Shown: positions 37,632 to 46,593 of the stretch, one piece after another
How the letters are laid out: each line of letters opens with the position of its first letter
Position numbering within the stretch: position 1 is the stretch's first letter
Notes under the pieces: generated by a model
The model's database searches: none
Told to the model about the DNA's origin: nothing
Seen by the model: only the letters and a program-made list of their open reading frames with translations
Made by a program: the position numbers and the translations under genes
Assembly (NCBI RefSeq): GCF_038396755.1
Contig: NZ_CP149822.1
Coordinates: forward strand, 3,162,001-3,226,000
Length of the DNA stretch: 64,000 nt
Source of the DNA: Chitinophaga pollutisoli
GTDB taxonomy: Bacteria; Bacteroidota; Bacteroidia; Chitinophagales; Chitinophagaceae
Direction: 5' to 3'

Positions 37632-38090
37632 GAACAATCCCGGAATGGAAAACCGATAAAAACCGTTAAACTTTTCCATCGTCAAATATGCATTTTTTCA
37701 TAGATTCAATTGTGATAATCAGTCATTTATATAGATTTTAAATCCGGAAACCGCGGAAACGCAGGTCAAAAATCCGGGATATTACGCCTGCAGGCAGGCC
37801 GCATAGTTATATTCTCCTGTGGGCCTGCTTCATAGTTAATTCTGTATAACTGCAGAGATGATGAAAGGATGCAGCATGCAGATAAAACGGATACCACGCA
37901 GTAAAAACGGGTGTTCATATACTTTATATACACTTTTGATATACAGTAACCCCTACTTTACAATACAGTATGGGTTCGCCAGCCCCGCTGCCATGCATAC
38001 AATTTTACCCGTTTTTTCCACCCCGCATCCCGGAAAAAGAAACGTCCCGCGCGGGGATTTCCTTATTTTCATGCTATCAACAACCATTCT
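37632..38090. other. Intergenic region with a short direct repeat and hairpin
   Basis: About 460 bases between the divergent kdnA and the SnoaL-like gene. CATAGTTATATTCT (37802-37815) recurs as CATAGTTAATTCT (37831-37843), and between them GCAGGCC (37794-37800) can pair with GGCCTGC (37822-37828). I see no gene; frames here are short and unlike known proteins. Confidence 0.5.
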
Positions 38091-38519
38091 ATGCGCAAAT
38101 TCTTATTGTCCGCCGCCTTTTTCTTCTCCGTGATCCTTTCCGCTTCCGCCCAGGATCCGGCCGAAACCCGCATCCGCCAGCTCATGCAAACCCAGCTCGA
38201 ATGCTGGAACCGCGGCGACATCGAAGGCTTCATGGGCACTTACTGGAAATCCGACAGCCTCCTGTTTATCGGCAAAAAAGGGCTGACCTACGGATGGCAG
38301 GCCACGCTGGAAAATTACAAAAAAGCCTATCCCGGCAAAGAAGGCATGGGTCAGCTCGCATTCGATCTGCTGGAATTTAAAAAACTCGCGGGCGATGCTT
38401 ATTTTGTAGTAGGCAAGTGGAAGCTCACGCGCACCATCGGCAATCTCGACGGACATTTCTCCATCCTCCTCCGCCGCATTAACGGGGAATGGAAAATCGT
38501 GGCCGACCACTCCAGCTAA
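38091..38519 (+). CDS. Secreted SnoaL-like/DUF4440 protein
   Basis: A 142-residue protein with a signal peptide (MRKFLLSAAFFFSVILSASAQ). The mature part fits the NTF2-like DUF4440 fold: QTQLECWNRGDIEGFMGTYW at the start, a middle LTYGWQATLENYKKAYP and a C-terminal FSILLRRINGEWKIVADHSS. The family covers periplasmic ketosteroid-isomerase-like proteins with unknown ligands. It is followed after 12 bases by a D-aminoacylase gene on the same strand, so the two are probably coexpressed. Confidence 0.8.
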   Translation: MRKFLLSAAFFFSVILSASAQDPAETRIRQLMQTQLECWNRGDIEGFMGTYWKSDSLLFIGKKGLTYGWQATLENYKKAYPGKEGMGQLAFDLLEFKKLAGDAYFVVGKWKLTRTIGNLDGHFSILLRRINGEWKIVADHSS

Positions 38520-38531
38520 ATCCGGAAATCC

Positions 38532-40106
38532 ATGAAAAGAACGCTCTTCCTTCTCCCCGCATTGCTCGCCGCCATGGCCGGTTTCGCGCAATCCGAAGCC
38601 GATATCCTCATCCGCAACGCGCGCATCGCCGACGGCACCGGCAACTCCTGGTATTATGGCGAAGTGTCGGTGAAAGACGGGCGCATCCTCGCCGTTACGC
38701 GCCAGCCGCAAAACCTCCGCGCCGCAAAAACCATAGACGCCGGCGGGCGCATCGTGGCACCGGGGTTCATCGACGTGCATACCCATATCGAAGACGATGA
38801 GTTTAAAGTCCCCACGGCCGAAAGCTTCCTCATGGATGGCGTCACCACCGTGATCACGGGCAACTGCGGCGCTTCCAACACCGACCTCGGGCGGTACTTC
38901 CAACAGCTCGACAGCATGACCATCTCCATCAACGTGGCTTCCCTCATTGGCCACAATGATGTGCGCCGGGTGGTGATGGGCAGCACCAACCGCATACCCA
39001 CCGCAGAGGAACAGCTAAAAATGGAAAACCTCGTCGAAAAAGCGATGGAAGACGGCGCGGTGGGCCTCAGCACCGGGCTGATTTACGTTCCCGGCAACTA
39101 CGCCCAAACGAACGAAGTGGTAGGGCTCGCCAAAGCCGCCGCGAAGCACGGCGGCGTATACGCCACGCATATGCGCAACGAAGGCGATGCTGTGGAAGCA
39201 GCTATCGAAGAAGCTTTGACCATCGGCCGTCAGGCAAATATCCCCGTGGAAATATCGCACTTCAAGATCGGCGGCAAACAAAACTGGGGCCGCTCCACTG
39301 TAACGCTGGCGCTCATCGAAAAAGCGCGCCGCGAAGGGCTCGAGGTCACCATCGACCAATATCCCTACACCGCCAGCAGCACCAGCCTCCGCACTATGCT
39401 GCCCGACTGGGCGCTGTCCGGCGGCCACGACTCCGTAGTGTACCGCCTTACCACGCCGGATATACGGAAGAAGATCGTGTCGGAAATGAGCGGCATTTAT
39501 AAAAAGCGCCGCCTCAAAAAACTGGACTACGCCGTGGTGGCTTATTTTGAGGCAGACACCACGCTCAATGGCAAGAATATCTCCGAAATCAATAAGTTAA
39601 AAGGCAGGAAAAGCAATATCCGCAACGAAGTGGAAACCGTGCTGGAATTGGTGCAACAAGGCAGCGCGGGCATGGTGTTTCATGGGATGAGCGAGGAAGA
39701 TGTGAAACGCATCATGCAATATCCTTTCAACATGTTCGCGTCTGACGCGAGTATCCGCGAATTCGGCGTGGGCGTTCCGCATCCGCGCGGCTACGGCACC
39801 AATGCCCGCGTGCTGGGGAAATATGTGCGGGAAGAAAAAGTGCTGGGGCTGGAAGAAGCCATCCGCAGGATGACCTCCCTCCCTGCACAAAAGTTCCGGC
39901 TGGCACAACGCGGCCTGCTCGTACCCGGATATATGGCGGATATCGTTATCTTCGACCCCGCCACGGTAAAAGACCTGTCCACCTTCACCCACCCCCACCA
40001 GTATTCCACCGGCTTCAGCCATGTGATGGTAAACGGGCAACTGACGATAGAAAACGGAAAACACAACGGCACCCGCAAAGGCCAGGTCGTACGCCTGGGC
40101 CGTTAA
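38532..40106 (+). CDS. D-aminoacylase / N-acyl-D-amino-acid deacylase family protein
   Basis: A 524-residue secreted amidohydrolase. A signal peptide (MKRTLFLLPALLAAMAGFAQ) is followed by the small beta domain and the metal site FIDVHTHIEDDE, then TGNCGAS, whose cysteine is a zinc ligand in D-aminoacylases. Further motifs are ATHMRNEGD, VEISHFKIGGKQNWG and ASDASIREFG. It would release D-amino acids from N-acylated forms; a dipeptidase role is also possible in this family. It lies 12 bases after the DUF4440 gene. Confidence 0.85.
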   Translation: MKRTLFLLPALLAAMAGFAQSEADILIRNARIADGTGNSWYYGEVSVKDGRILAVTRQPQNLRAAKTIDAGGRIVAPGFIDVHTHIEDDEFKVPTAESFLMDGVTTVITGNCGASNTDLGRYFQQLDSMTISINVASLIGHNDVRRVVMGSTNRIPTAEEQLKMENLVEKAMEDGAVGLSTGLIYVPGNYAQTNEVVGLAKAAAKHGGVYATHMRNEGDAVEAAIEEALTIGRQANIPVEISHFKIGGKQNWGRSTVTLALIEKARREGLEVTIDQYPYTASSTSLRTMLPDWALSGGHDSVVYRLTTPDIRKKIVSEMSGIYKKRRLKKLDYAVVAYFEADTTLNGKNISEINKLKGRKSNIRNEVETVLELVQQGSAGMVFHGMSEEDVKRIMQYPFNMFASDASIREFGVGVPHPRGYGTNARVLGKYVREEKVLGLEEAIRRMTSLPAQKFRLAQRGLLVPGYMADIVIFDPATVKDLSTFTHPHQYSTGFSHVMVNGQLTIENGKHNGTRKGQVVRLGR

Positions 40107-40108
40107 GG

Positions 40109-40462
40109 TCAGTCGACGCGGTCTTCCGGTCCGAGCGACATCATGAAGCTGCTGATGATCGACAGTACCACGCTGAACAGCAGCGCCCACCAGAAGTTGT
40201 CCACTTTAAATCCTTTCACCAGGCTGCTGGCCCACAATACGATCAGTGCGTTGATGACGAGCAGGAAGAGGCCAAGGGTAACCATGGTCACAGGCAGGGT
40301 GAGGATCACGAGGATGGGTTTCACGATCAGGTTCAGCAAACCGAGCACGATTGCGAGAACGAGTGCGGTAGTAAAATCCTGGAGTTTTACGCCGGGGAGT
40401 AAATAGGCCGTCAGCAGCGCTGCGAGCGCCGTCACGAGCAGCCGGATAAGAATTCCTAACAT
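40109..40462 (-). CDS. Phage-holin-like 4-TM membrane protein (Phage_holin_4_2 family)
   Basis: A 116-residue protein with four hydrophobic helices and short loops; pattern LTAYLLPGVKLQDFTTALVL and LGLLNLIVKPILVILTLPVT are the family marks. Despite the name these are widespread chromosomal membrane proteins of unknown role, and no phage genes are near. The frame extends upstream to 40498, but the ATG at 40462 (MLGILIRLLVTALAALL) is the normal start. It converges with the aminoacylase gene. Confidence 0.8.
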   Translation of the reverse strand: MLGILIRLLVTALAALLTAYLLPGVKLQDFTTALVLAIVLGLLNLIVKPILVILTLPVTMVTLGLFLLVINALIVLWASSLVKGFKVDNFWWALLFSVVLSIISSFMMSLGPEDRVD

Positions 40463-40530
40463 TGGATAACGTGTTAGTGCTTTATACAAAATACACAAAA
40501 AGCATGCAGAATGTTTAGTGTTTCCGCTTA

Positions 40531-41811
40531 TCAGATAACGATCAGTTCATAAAAGTCTTCCGGCACCAGGTACAAACGCGCCATCTGCTGCAGCTCTTCC
40601 GCGGAAATGGTTTTGATGGTCCGGATATTATTGTAGAAATAGTTTTCGTCGAGATCGTTCAGGATAAGGTTCTTCCACCGCTGGATCACCTGGAAGGCGC
40701 CGTCGAGGTCGCCGAGGATGGATCCGATCATGAAATTCCTTACCAGGCTCAGTTCTTCTTCCGGAATCGGTTCGTCGCGGAGGCGGTTCATTTCCAGGTA
40801 GATTTCGGCGATCGCTTTTTCGCATACGTCGCGCCCGGCTTCGCTCTGAATATTGATGGCGCCTGCCTGGCGGAAGTTGTATATCTGGGAGTGGATGCCG
40901 TAAGTGTATCCTTTCTCTTCCCGGATATTGCTCATGAGTCTCGATCCAAAATACCCGCCGAATATGGTATTGAGCACGAGCATCTTCGGAAAGTCGGGGT
41001 GGTAGCGGTTCGGGAAAGGCCTCGCTACGCGGATACTTCCCTGTACGCCGTTTTCATCGTTGAAGATGCGGTATTTCTTTTCATCCGCCGGGAGGATGGG
41101 CATTTCTGGCCGGAGGTTATGCGTTTCCGTGCCCCATTTGTGTCCGAAATATTGGTTAAGGAGCGGGATGATATTATCGGGCAGGTTGCCTGCCAGGAAG
41201 ATTTTGCAATTGTTGTACGTGTAATGTTGTTTGTAGAATCCGTGCAGGCTTTCGGTTTGCAGGGCGTCGTACGCCATCATGCTGCTCACGCGGCCGTAGG
41301 GGTGGAATTCACCGAAGAGATATTTATCGATATGCCGGTTGGCGACGAACTCGCTTTTCTGGAGGTTCACGGCCAGCTTCTGTTTCATATTCTGGGTGAA
41401 GATGGCGAGCTCCTGCTCGGGGAACGCCGGGTCCTGGATCACTTCCTGCAGCGTGGGCAGCAGGTCGGTGATGTGGCGGCTGAGGCAGTGAAGGGTGTAC
41501 GTAGCGTTCTCGTGGAAGCAATTCCGGTTGAGGTAGGCGCCGTAATACTCGGTCATTTCATTGATCTCGAGTGCGGAATGCTTGCTGGTGCCGTTCTTCA
41601 TGAGGAAGTTGGTGGCGGAGGCCACGAGGTTTTCCGACTCGTACCATGTACCTGCCGGGAACACCAGCTCCAGCTGGAGGGTTTCCTGCTCGGAAGAGCG
41701 GACCACGTAAACGGGAATGCCGTTGTCCAGCTGGAACTTCTCCAGCGGCTTGAGTTGTATATCGAAATTGACTGCGTCTTTTATTGCGGGTGCCTGACTT
41801 CTGTTGATCAT
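40531..41811 (-). CDS. M16-family peptidase-like protein, zinc-site lacking partner
   Basis: A 426-residue protein of the pitrilysin fold. The M16 core is seen (QLELVFPAGTWYES, GSRLMSNIREEKGYTYGIHS), but the zinc motif HxxEH is missing: the matching segment reads NFLMKNGTSKH. Such proteins form heterodimers with an active M16 peptidase and supply the RY pair for substrate binding (GYTYGIHS). The active partner is encoded just upstream, with 4 bases between. Confidence 0.88.
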   Translation of the reverse strand: MINRSQAPAIKDAVNFDIQLKPLEKFQLDNGIPVYVVRSSEQETLQLELVFPAGTWYESENLVASATNFLMKNGTSKHSALEINEMTEYYGAYLNRNCFHENATYTLHCLSRHITDLLPTLQEVIQDPAFPEQELAIFTQNMKQKLAVNLQKSEFVANRHIDKYLFGEFHPYGRVSSMMAYDALQTESLHGFYKQHYTYNNCKIFLAGNLPDNIIPLLNQYFGHKWGTETHNLRPEMPILPADEKKYRIFNDENGVQGSIRVARPFPNRYHPDFPKMLVLNTIFGGYFGSRLMSNIREEKGYTYGIHSQIYNFRQAGAINIQSEAGRDVCEKAIAEIYLEMNRLRDEPIPEEELSLVRNFMIGSILGDLDGAFQVIQRWKNLILNDLDENYFYNNIRTIKTISAEELQQMARLYLVPEDFYELIVI

Positions 41812-41815
41812 AAAT

Positions 41816-43054
41816 TTAATTTCCTGCGTAATAATGGATCGTGTTGACGTTGTTGGGGGAGAAGATCGCCCGCGCCTGTTCCTGTATATCGGCTACCGTT
41901 ACCGCTTCGTACTTCGCGAATTCGGTATTCATTTCCGCCGCATCGCCGATCAGCTCATAGAATGCGAGGTTGTTCGCGCGGGAAAGTAGCCCCATGTCTT
42001 CGAAAGCCAGCATGCTTTCCACGCGGTTCTTTACTTTCTGCAACTCGCGTTCCGGCACCAGTTCGTTCCGCAACTTGTCCAGCTCTTCTTCGATCGCCTT
42101 TTCCGCGTCTTTCATTTTCACGCCTTTCACCAGCTTGCCTTCGATGGTCATCAGACCTGCGTCGAGGCTGCCGAAGTGGTAGCATTCAATATTGCTGAAC
42201 AGTTTCTTTTCCTTGACGAGCACCTGGTGCAGGCGCGATGAACCACCACCGCTGAGCACGTCGCTCACGAGATCCGCCGCATAATATTTCGGATCGATGC
42301 GCGAGGGCATGTGCCAGGTTTTATACAAGGCATCCAACGGTACTTTCGCCTTGATCTCCAGGAAGTGCGGCGCATCCTGCACCGGCTCCTGGGGTATATT
42401 GCGGACGTATTTCTCGCCGCTGGGTATATCCCCGAACCACTTCTCCGCCAGCTCCTTCACCCTTGCTTCCGTAACGTTTCCCGCCACCACGAGAATGGCG
42501 TTGACAGGACGGTAGTGCCGGAAGAAGAAAGATTTCACGTCTTCCAGCTTCGCGTCTTCGATGTGCTTCAACTCCTTGCCGATGGTCATCCAGCGGTAGG
42601 GGTGTTTCGAAAAGGCGAGCTCCCGCATTTTATGCCACACGTCGCCGTAAGGCTTGTTGATATAATGCTCCTTGAATTCTTCCACCACTACTTTCCGCTG
42701 CACTTCCAGCGATTTTTTCGAAAAAGCGAGGGAGAGCATGCGGTCGCTTTCCAGCCAGAAAGCCGTCTCGAGGTTTTCGGCAGGCAACTCTATGTAGTAA
42801 TTGGTGAGGTCGTTGGTGGTATACGCGTTGTTTTCGCCGCCAGCCATCTGCAGCGGCTCGTCGTACTCGGGAATATTAACGCTTCCGCCGAACATGAGAT
42901 GCTCGAAGAGGTGCGCGAAACCGGTCTGCTCCGGATCCTCGTCCCGGGCGCCTACATCATACATCACATTCATTACCGCCATGGGCGTGGTGGCGTCTTC
43001 ATGCACTATCACACGCAATCCGTTATCCAGCGTGAACTTTGAAAAATGAACCAT
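41816..43054 (-). CDS. M16-family zinc peptidase
   Basis: A 412-residue peptidase with the inverted zinc motif HLFEHLMF (H48, E51, H52) and a downstream glutamate near NLETAFWLESDRM. The C-terminal half has VSDVLSGGGSSRLHQVLVKE. There is no signal peptide, so it probably acts in the cytoplasm or is exported without one. It pairs with the inactive homologue downstream. The frame reaches 43084, but the ATG at 43054 (MVHFSKFTLDNGL) gives the family start and lies after a good promoter. Confidence 0.9.
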   Translation of the reverse strand: MVHFSKFTLDNGLRVIVHEDATTPMAVMNVMYDVGARDEDPEQTGFAHLFEHLMFGGSVNIPEYDEPLQMAGGENNAYTTNDLTNYYIELPAENLETAFWLESDRMLSLAFSKKSLEVQRKVVVEEFKEHYINKPYGDVWHKMRELAFSKHPYRWMTIGKELKHIEDAKLEDVKSFFFRHYRPVNAILVVAGNVTEARVKELAEKWFGDIPSGEKYVRNIPQEPVQDAPHFLEIKAKVPLDALYKTWHMPSRIDPKYYAADLVSDVLSGGGSSRLHQVLVKEKKLFSNIECYHFGSLDAGLMTIEGKLVKGVKMKDAEKAIEEELDKLRNELVPERELQKVKNRVESMLAFEDMGLLSRANNLAFYELIGDAAEMNTEFAKYEAVTVADIQEQARAIFSPNNVNTIHYYAGN

Positions 43055-43110
43055 ATGCCGAATATATAAAATAATTGCCGGCAACCGCCGGACTGGCGGA
43101 CCGAAACATG

Positions 43111-43140
43111 CAAATCTACGACAAAAGCCGTTCCTTACAA
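43111..43140 (-). promoter_or_regulatory. Promoter of the M16 peptidase pair
   Basis: On the minus strand TTG (43140-43138) and TAGATTTG (43118-43111) are 19 bases apart. It lies at the very end of the upstream protease gene, about 57 bases before the peptidase ATG. Confidence 0.6.
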
Positions 43141-44352
43141 TATGCTGCGGATGGGCAGCTGCTTCACCATCAGTTCCTTGTTCCGCATCAGCAACAGCTT
43201 GGGGCGCGTGCCGATGTTCTTGAGGATGTCGCGGTACAGCTGCAGGTTCGTGGAGAAATTATTGTTGATGGCCAGGATAACATCCCCCACCTGGAAGCCC
43301 GCCTTCTCCGCCGGTGAATTGCGGATCACGTCGGTTACCTCGATGCGGTTATCGATCAGGTAGATGATGAGGCCGGTATAGGAATAGTCGAAATGATCGC
43401 GGAAGTGGGTGTTGGGGATGATGTGGATCTCCTTCCTGGAATAATTCAACGTCAGGTTGAAGCGCCGCAGCAGGTCGTTGCCGATCATGCCCGCCAGCGA
43501 TGGATAGGAGGTGATGTTCGTAATATCGTCAAACAAATACGTGGGCACGTTACGGAAAGAATAGTTCCCGACCTTGAATTCGGTCATGGTGGTGATGTAC
43601 ATCTGCATCTTCCCGCCCAGGCCCTGCGCTTCGGTAGGGATCACCTTGGCCTTGCGCTTCACGAGCAGGGAGCTGTCTTTCACGAACTGGGTCGACAGCA
43701 GCAGGCACATCCCCGCGCCGGTATCGAAATAATACCGGTGGTTGATGTTGCGCTTTCCGCTTTTCAACGGCGCGCTGATCACGGGAATGAACGTAAGATT
43801 GGGCTTTATCATCTGTCCGCCGCGGGGGTATTTGAATTCCCCGTTGGTCCACATGAGGATTTCTTCCTTATCGTAATCCACCTGCATGATAAATTTGGAC
43901 AGCAGGCTGTACCCGATGATGCCGTCGATCTGGATGCCGTAAACCTGGCTGATGAGCTCGTAGTTGTTGATATGAAAATCGAGGCTGTCGACGCTGAGGC
44001 CGGGGAGATGGAGCGTGTTGTCTGCCGCGTAGGAGATGTTTTTGCTGGCTGCGAGGCCGCGGACTACTTTATCGGAGGGGGTGAGTTGGAGGCCGAGGCG
44101 GACGCATGTGGCGGTATCAAGGGAGATGCCTGCGCTGCCGGTGTCCAGGAGAAACTGCAAAGTGTCGGGGTGATTGTTAAGCCGGGCATAAATCACGACT
44201 ACGCCGCCATAGTACTGTTTGAAGGGAAAACGGGTGATCAGCCGGGCTTCGGGCTGATTGGCGTCTTCGGTTCCCTGGGCGTATGATCGGCAGGGGGTAG
44301 ACAGCAGGCTCAGGATCAGGATGATAACGTGAAAGATGGACTTGGCTCCCAT
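43135..44352 (-). CDS. Retropepsin-like aspartyl protease with PDZ domain
   Basis: A 405-residue protein with a signal peptide (MGAKSIFHVIILILSLLSTP, near SYAQ). It contains two aspartic-protease half sites: LLDTGSAGISLD near residue 70 and YFDTGAGMCLLL near residue 210, so both lobes are encoded in one chain. A PDZ domain at about 325-400 (VIRNSPAEKAGFQVGDVILA) completes it. The family is common in Bacteroidota but rarely characterised. The frame runs upstream to 44409; the ATG at 44352 gives the signal peptide. Confidence 0.85.
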   Translation of the reverse strand: MGAKSIFHVIILILSLLSTPCRSYAQGTEDANQPEARLITRFPFKQYYGGVVVIYARLNNHPDTLQFLLDTGSAGISLDTATCVRLGLQLTPSDKVVRGLAASKNISYAADNTLHLPGLSVDSLDFHINNYELISQVYGIQIDGIIGYSLLSKFIMQVDYDKEEILMWTNGEFKYPRGGQMIKPNLTFIPVISAPLKSGKRNINHRYYFDTGAGMCLLLSTQFVKDSSLLVKRKAKVIPTEAQGLGGKMQMYITTMTEFKVGNYSFRNVPTYLFDDITNITSYPSLAGMIGNDLLRRFNLTLNYSRKEIHIIPNTHFRDHFDYSYTGLIIYLIDNRIEVTDVIRNSPAEKAGFQVGDVILAINNNFSTNLQLYRDILKNIGTRPKLLLMRNKELMVKQLPIRSIL

Positions 44353-44470
44353 AATATTCAGGGGAAGGGGCGGGGACCTTTCCCGCGGCTTCCACTTTAA
44401 ATTTAACATTTCCTCCGTTACCCCGCGTTCTTAAATCTTACAAGCGGCAAAATAATTTATGGGGATACCC

Positions 44471-44478
44471 TACCTTTG
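44471..44478 (+). promoter_or_regulatory. -7 element for mqnC
   Basis: TACCTTTG matches TAnnTTTG and ends eight bases before the mqnC ATG, giving a very short leader. No TTG is at the -33 distance. Confidence 0.5.
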
Positions 44479-44486
44479 CTGACAAG

Positions 44487-45611
44487 ATGCAATTACAGGA
44501 TTTATACGGAAAAGCGCAAAGGTTCGAGTTTCTGACTGCTGAGGAAGGCGTTTACATGTTTGAGCATGCACCGCTGGCTGAGCTGATGGAAATCGCGAAC
44601 GAGCTGAGGAAGCAGCAGGTACCCTCCGGCAAGGTGACCTGGCAGATCGATAGAAACGTCAATACCACGAACGTATGCACGGCCAATTGCAAGTTCTGCA
44701 ACTTCTACCGGATCCCCGGTCACAAGGAGGCCTATATTACTGATATTGAGGAATATAAAGTGAAGATAGAAGAGACGCTCAAATACGGCGGCGACCAGCT
44801 CCTTCTGCAGGGTGGCCACCACCCGGAACTGGGCCTCAGCTTCTATGTCAACCTCTTCCACCAGCTCAAACAGCTGTATCCCAAGCTCCGCCTCCACACC
44901 CTCGGCCCTCCGGAAGTAGCGCACATTACCAAACTTGAAAAAAGCACCCACATTGAAGTGCTCCGCGCGTTGCAGGAAGCCGGGATGGACTCTCTGCCCG
45001 GCGCAGGCGCCGAAATCCTCAACGACCGCGTTCGCCGCCTCATCTCCAAAGGCAAATGCGGCGCCGCCGAGTGGCTCGACGTAATGAGGGCCGCCCATAA
45101 ACTCAATATCGCATCCTCCGCTACCATGATGTTCGGCCACGTGGAAACCGTCCTCGAACGCTTCGAACACCTGGTCGACATCCGGCAGGTACAATCCGAG
45201 AAGCCCGAAGGGCATTATGGGTTCACCGCCTTCATTCCCTGGACCTTCCAGGACGTGGACACCCTCCTGGCGCGCGTACGCGGCGTGCATAACACGTCGT
45301 CCGCCGAAGAATACGTCCGCATGATCGCCATGAGCCGCATCATGCTGCCCAATATCAAAAACATCCAGGCCTCCTGGCTCACCGTAGGTAAAAAAGTAGC
45401 CCAGCTCTGCCTCCATGCCGGCGCCAACGACTTCGGCTCCATCATGATCGAAGAAAACGTAGTATCCGCTGCAGGGGCGCCCCACCGCTTTACCTACAAA
45501 TCCATGCAGGATGCTATCCGCGAAGCGGGCTTCGAACCCCAGCTCCGCAACCAGCTCTATGAATTCCGCGATATCCCGGAATCCATACAGGAGCAGGTGA
45601 TCAATTATTAA
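44487..45611 (+). CDS. mqnC: Cyclic dehypoxanthinyl futalosine synthase
   Basis: A 374-residue radical SAM enzyme. CTANCKFCNFYR (CxxxCxxC) holds the 4Fe-4S cluster, and MMFGHVET, TAFIPWTFQ and NDFGSIMIEENVVSAAG are typical of MqnC. It cyclises dehypoxanthine futalosine in the futalosine route of menaquinone synthesis, so this organism is predicted to make menaquinone without MenB-type enzymes. Other mqn genes are not in the window. It is monocistronic with a hairpin after the stop. Confidence 0.95.
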   Translation: MQLQDLYGKAQRFEFLTAEEGVYMFEHAPLAELMEIANELRKQQVPSGKVTWQIDRNVNTTNVCTANCKFCNFYRIPGHKEAYITDIEEYKVKIEETLKYGGDQLLLQGGHHPELGLSFYVNLFHQLKQLYPKLRLHTLGPPEVAHITKLEKSTHIEVLRALQEAGMDSLPGAGAEILNDRVRRLISKGKCGAAEWLDVMRAAHKLNIASSATMMFGHVETVLERFEHLVDIRQVQSEKPEGHYGFTAFIPWTFQDVDTLLARVRGVHNTSSAEEYVRMIAMSRIMLPNIKNIQASWLTVGKKVAQLCLHAGANDFGSIMIEENVVSAAGAPHRFTYKSMQDAIREAGFEPQLRNQLYEFRDIPESIQEQVINY

Positions 45612-45636
45612 TCATCTCGCAACGAATTATACTACG

Positions 45637-45658
45637 CTGCCGGCCAATGCGCCGGCAG
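45637..45658 (+). terminator. Hairpin after mqnC
   Basis: The 8-bp stem CTGCCGGC/GCCGGCAG has a 6-base loop but is followed only by TTTGCGTT, so it may be a weak terminator. Confidence 0.5.
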
Positions 45659-45831
45659 TTTGCGTTGTGGGCGCCCGCAACGTAAACAGCGGTTATTTAT
45701 TGTGTGGTAACACATTGCATTACAATCCTTTACAATACCTTAACAGTTCGGTGAAAAATATGTTAAACCGCAAGGTGCCATGTATCTTTTGGTTCTATTC
45801 CTACGTCTAACCCATATAAAACACCAATACG

Positions 45832-46485
45832 ATGAAGACCAAGATGAAACTCATGACCGCAGGGATATTGACCGGACTGGTGTTATTCCTCGGCGCCTGT
45901 TCGAGCACGAAAGTGACATCTTCGTGGAAAGAACCGGAAACTTCGCTGGACAAAGGCAAGAAAATCATGGTGCTGGGCCTCGTGAACGACCGCGAAGGGA
46001 GATTGCGTGGACAGATGGAGAAAGAAATGGTGCTGGCGCTCAAACAGCGCGGATACCAGGCCGTCTCCGCCTTCGATGCATTCGGGCCCAAGGCTTTTAA
46101 AGGGTTGAAGGAAGAACAGGCGTTGAAGAAACTCCGGAAAGACGATATCGATAACGTGCTGACCATCGTGATGCTGGACAAAGCGAAAGAAAAGAGCTAC
46201 GTTCCCGGCAACAATAGGATGTACGGCCCGTGGGGCGGCCCTTATTACGGCCGCTGGTGGGGGTATTACAACTGGATGTACGGCAGGGTGTATGATCCCG
46301 GCTATTACACCACCAATACCCGCTACTTCCTCGAAAGTAACCTGTACAGCATACAGGACCAGCAGTTGTTGTATTCCATCCAGACGGAAACCTTCGACCC
46401 CGCGTCCGCCGAGCGGATGGCAGTGGTGTATTCGAATCATGTGGTGAAGGATATGACGAAGCAGCAACTGATCAGCAGAAACTAA
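45832..46485 (+). CDS. Lipoprotein of unknown function
   Basis: A 217-residue lipoprotein with lipobox LFLGACSS (cysteine at residue 23). The mature domain starts SSWKEPETSLDKGKKIMVLG and continues with an AFDAFGPKAF segment; this resembles the DUF4136/GNA1162-like lipoprotein fold. A glycine/tyrosine/tryptophan-rich stretch (MYGPWGGPYYGRWWGYYNWM) lies in the middle, unusual for a soluble protein. Function is unknown. A hairpin follows the stop. Confidence 0.75.
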   Translation: MKTKMKLMTAGILTGLVLFLGACSSTKVTSSWKEPETSLDKGKKIMVLGLVNDREGRLRGQMEKEMVLALKQRGYQAVSAFDAFGPKAFKGLKEEQALKKLRKDDIDNVLTIVMLDKAKEKSYVPGNNRMYGPWGGPYYGRWWGYYNWMYGRVYDPGYYTTNTRYFLESNLYSIQDQQLLYSIQTETFDPASAERMAVVYSNHVVKDMTKQQLISRN

Positions 46486-46518
46486 GTGTAGTAAAGTACC
46501 GTCATAATCAAAAGTCGA

Positions 46519-46548
46519 CAGGTGACTTGCCTCCGGGCGGGTCGCCTG
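46519..46548 (+). terminator. Terminator after the lipoprotein gene
   Basis: A 12-bp stem of CAGGTGACTTGC with GCGGGTCGCCTG (three G-T pairs), 6-base loop, followed by TTGGTGTTTTAGG. Confidence 0.6.
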
Positions 46549-46593
46549 TTGGTGTTTTAGGCGGTTTTTTATTATGTTTACCCGCCTGACCAT

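Noticed and set aside
37858..38133. A 91-codon frame before the DUF4440 gene
   Set aside because: It overlaps the start of a gene with a clear signal peptide and shows no protein-like pattern.
40109..40462. Phage holin as sign of a prophage
   Set aside because: The family is a widespread chromosomal membrane protein; no phage genes are near.
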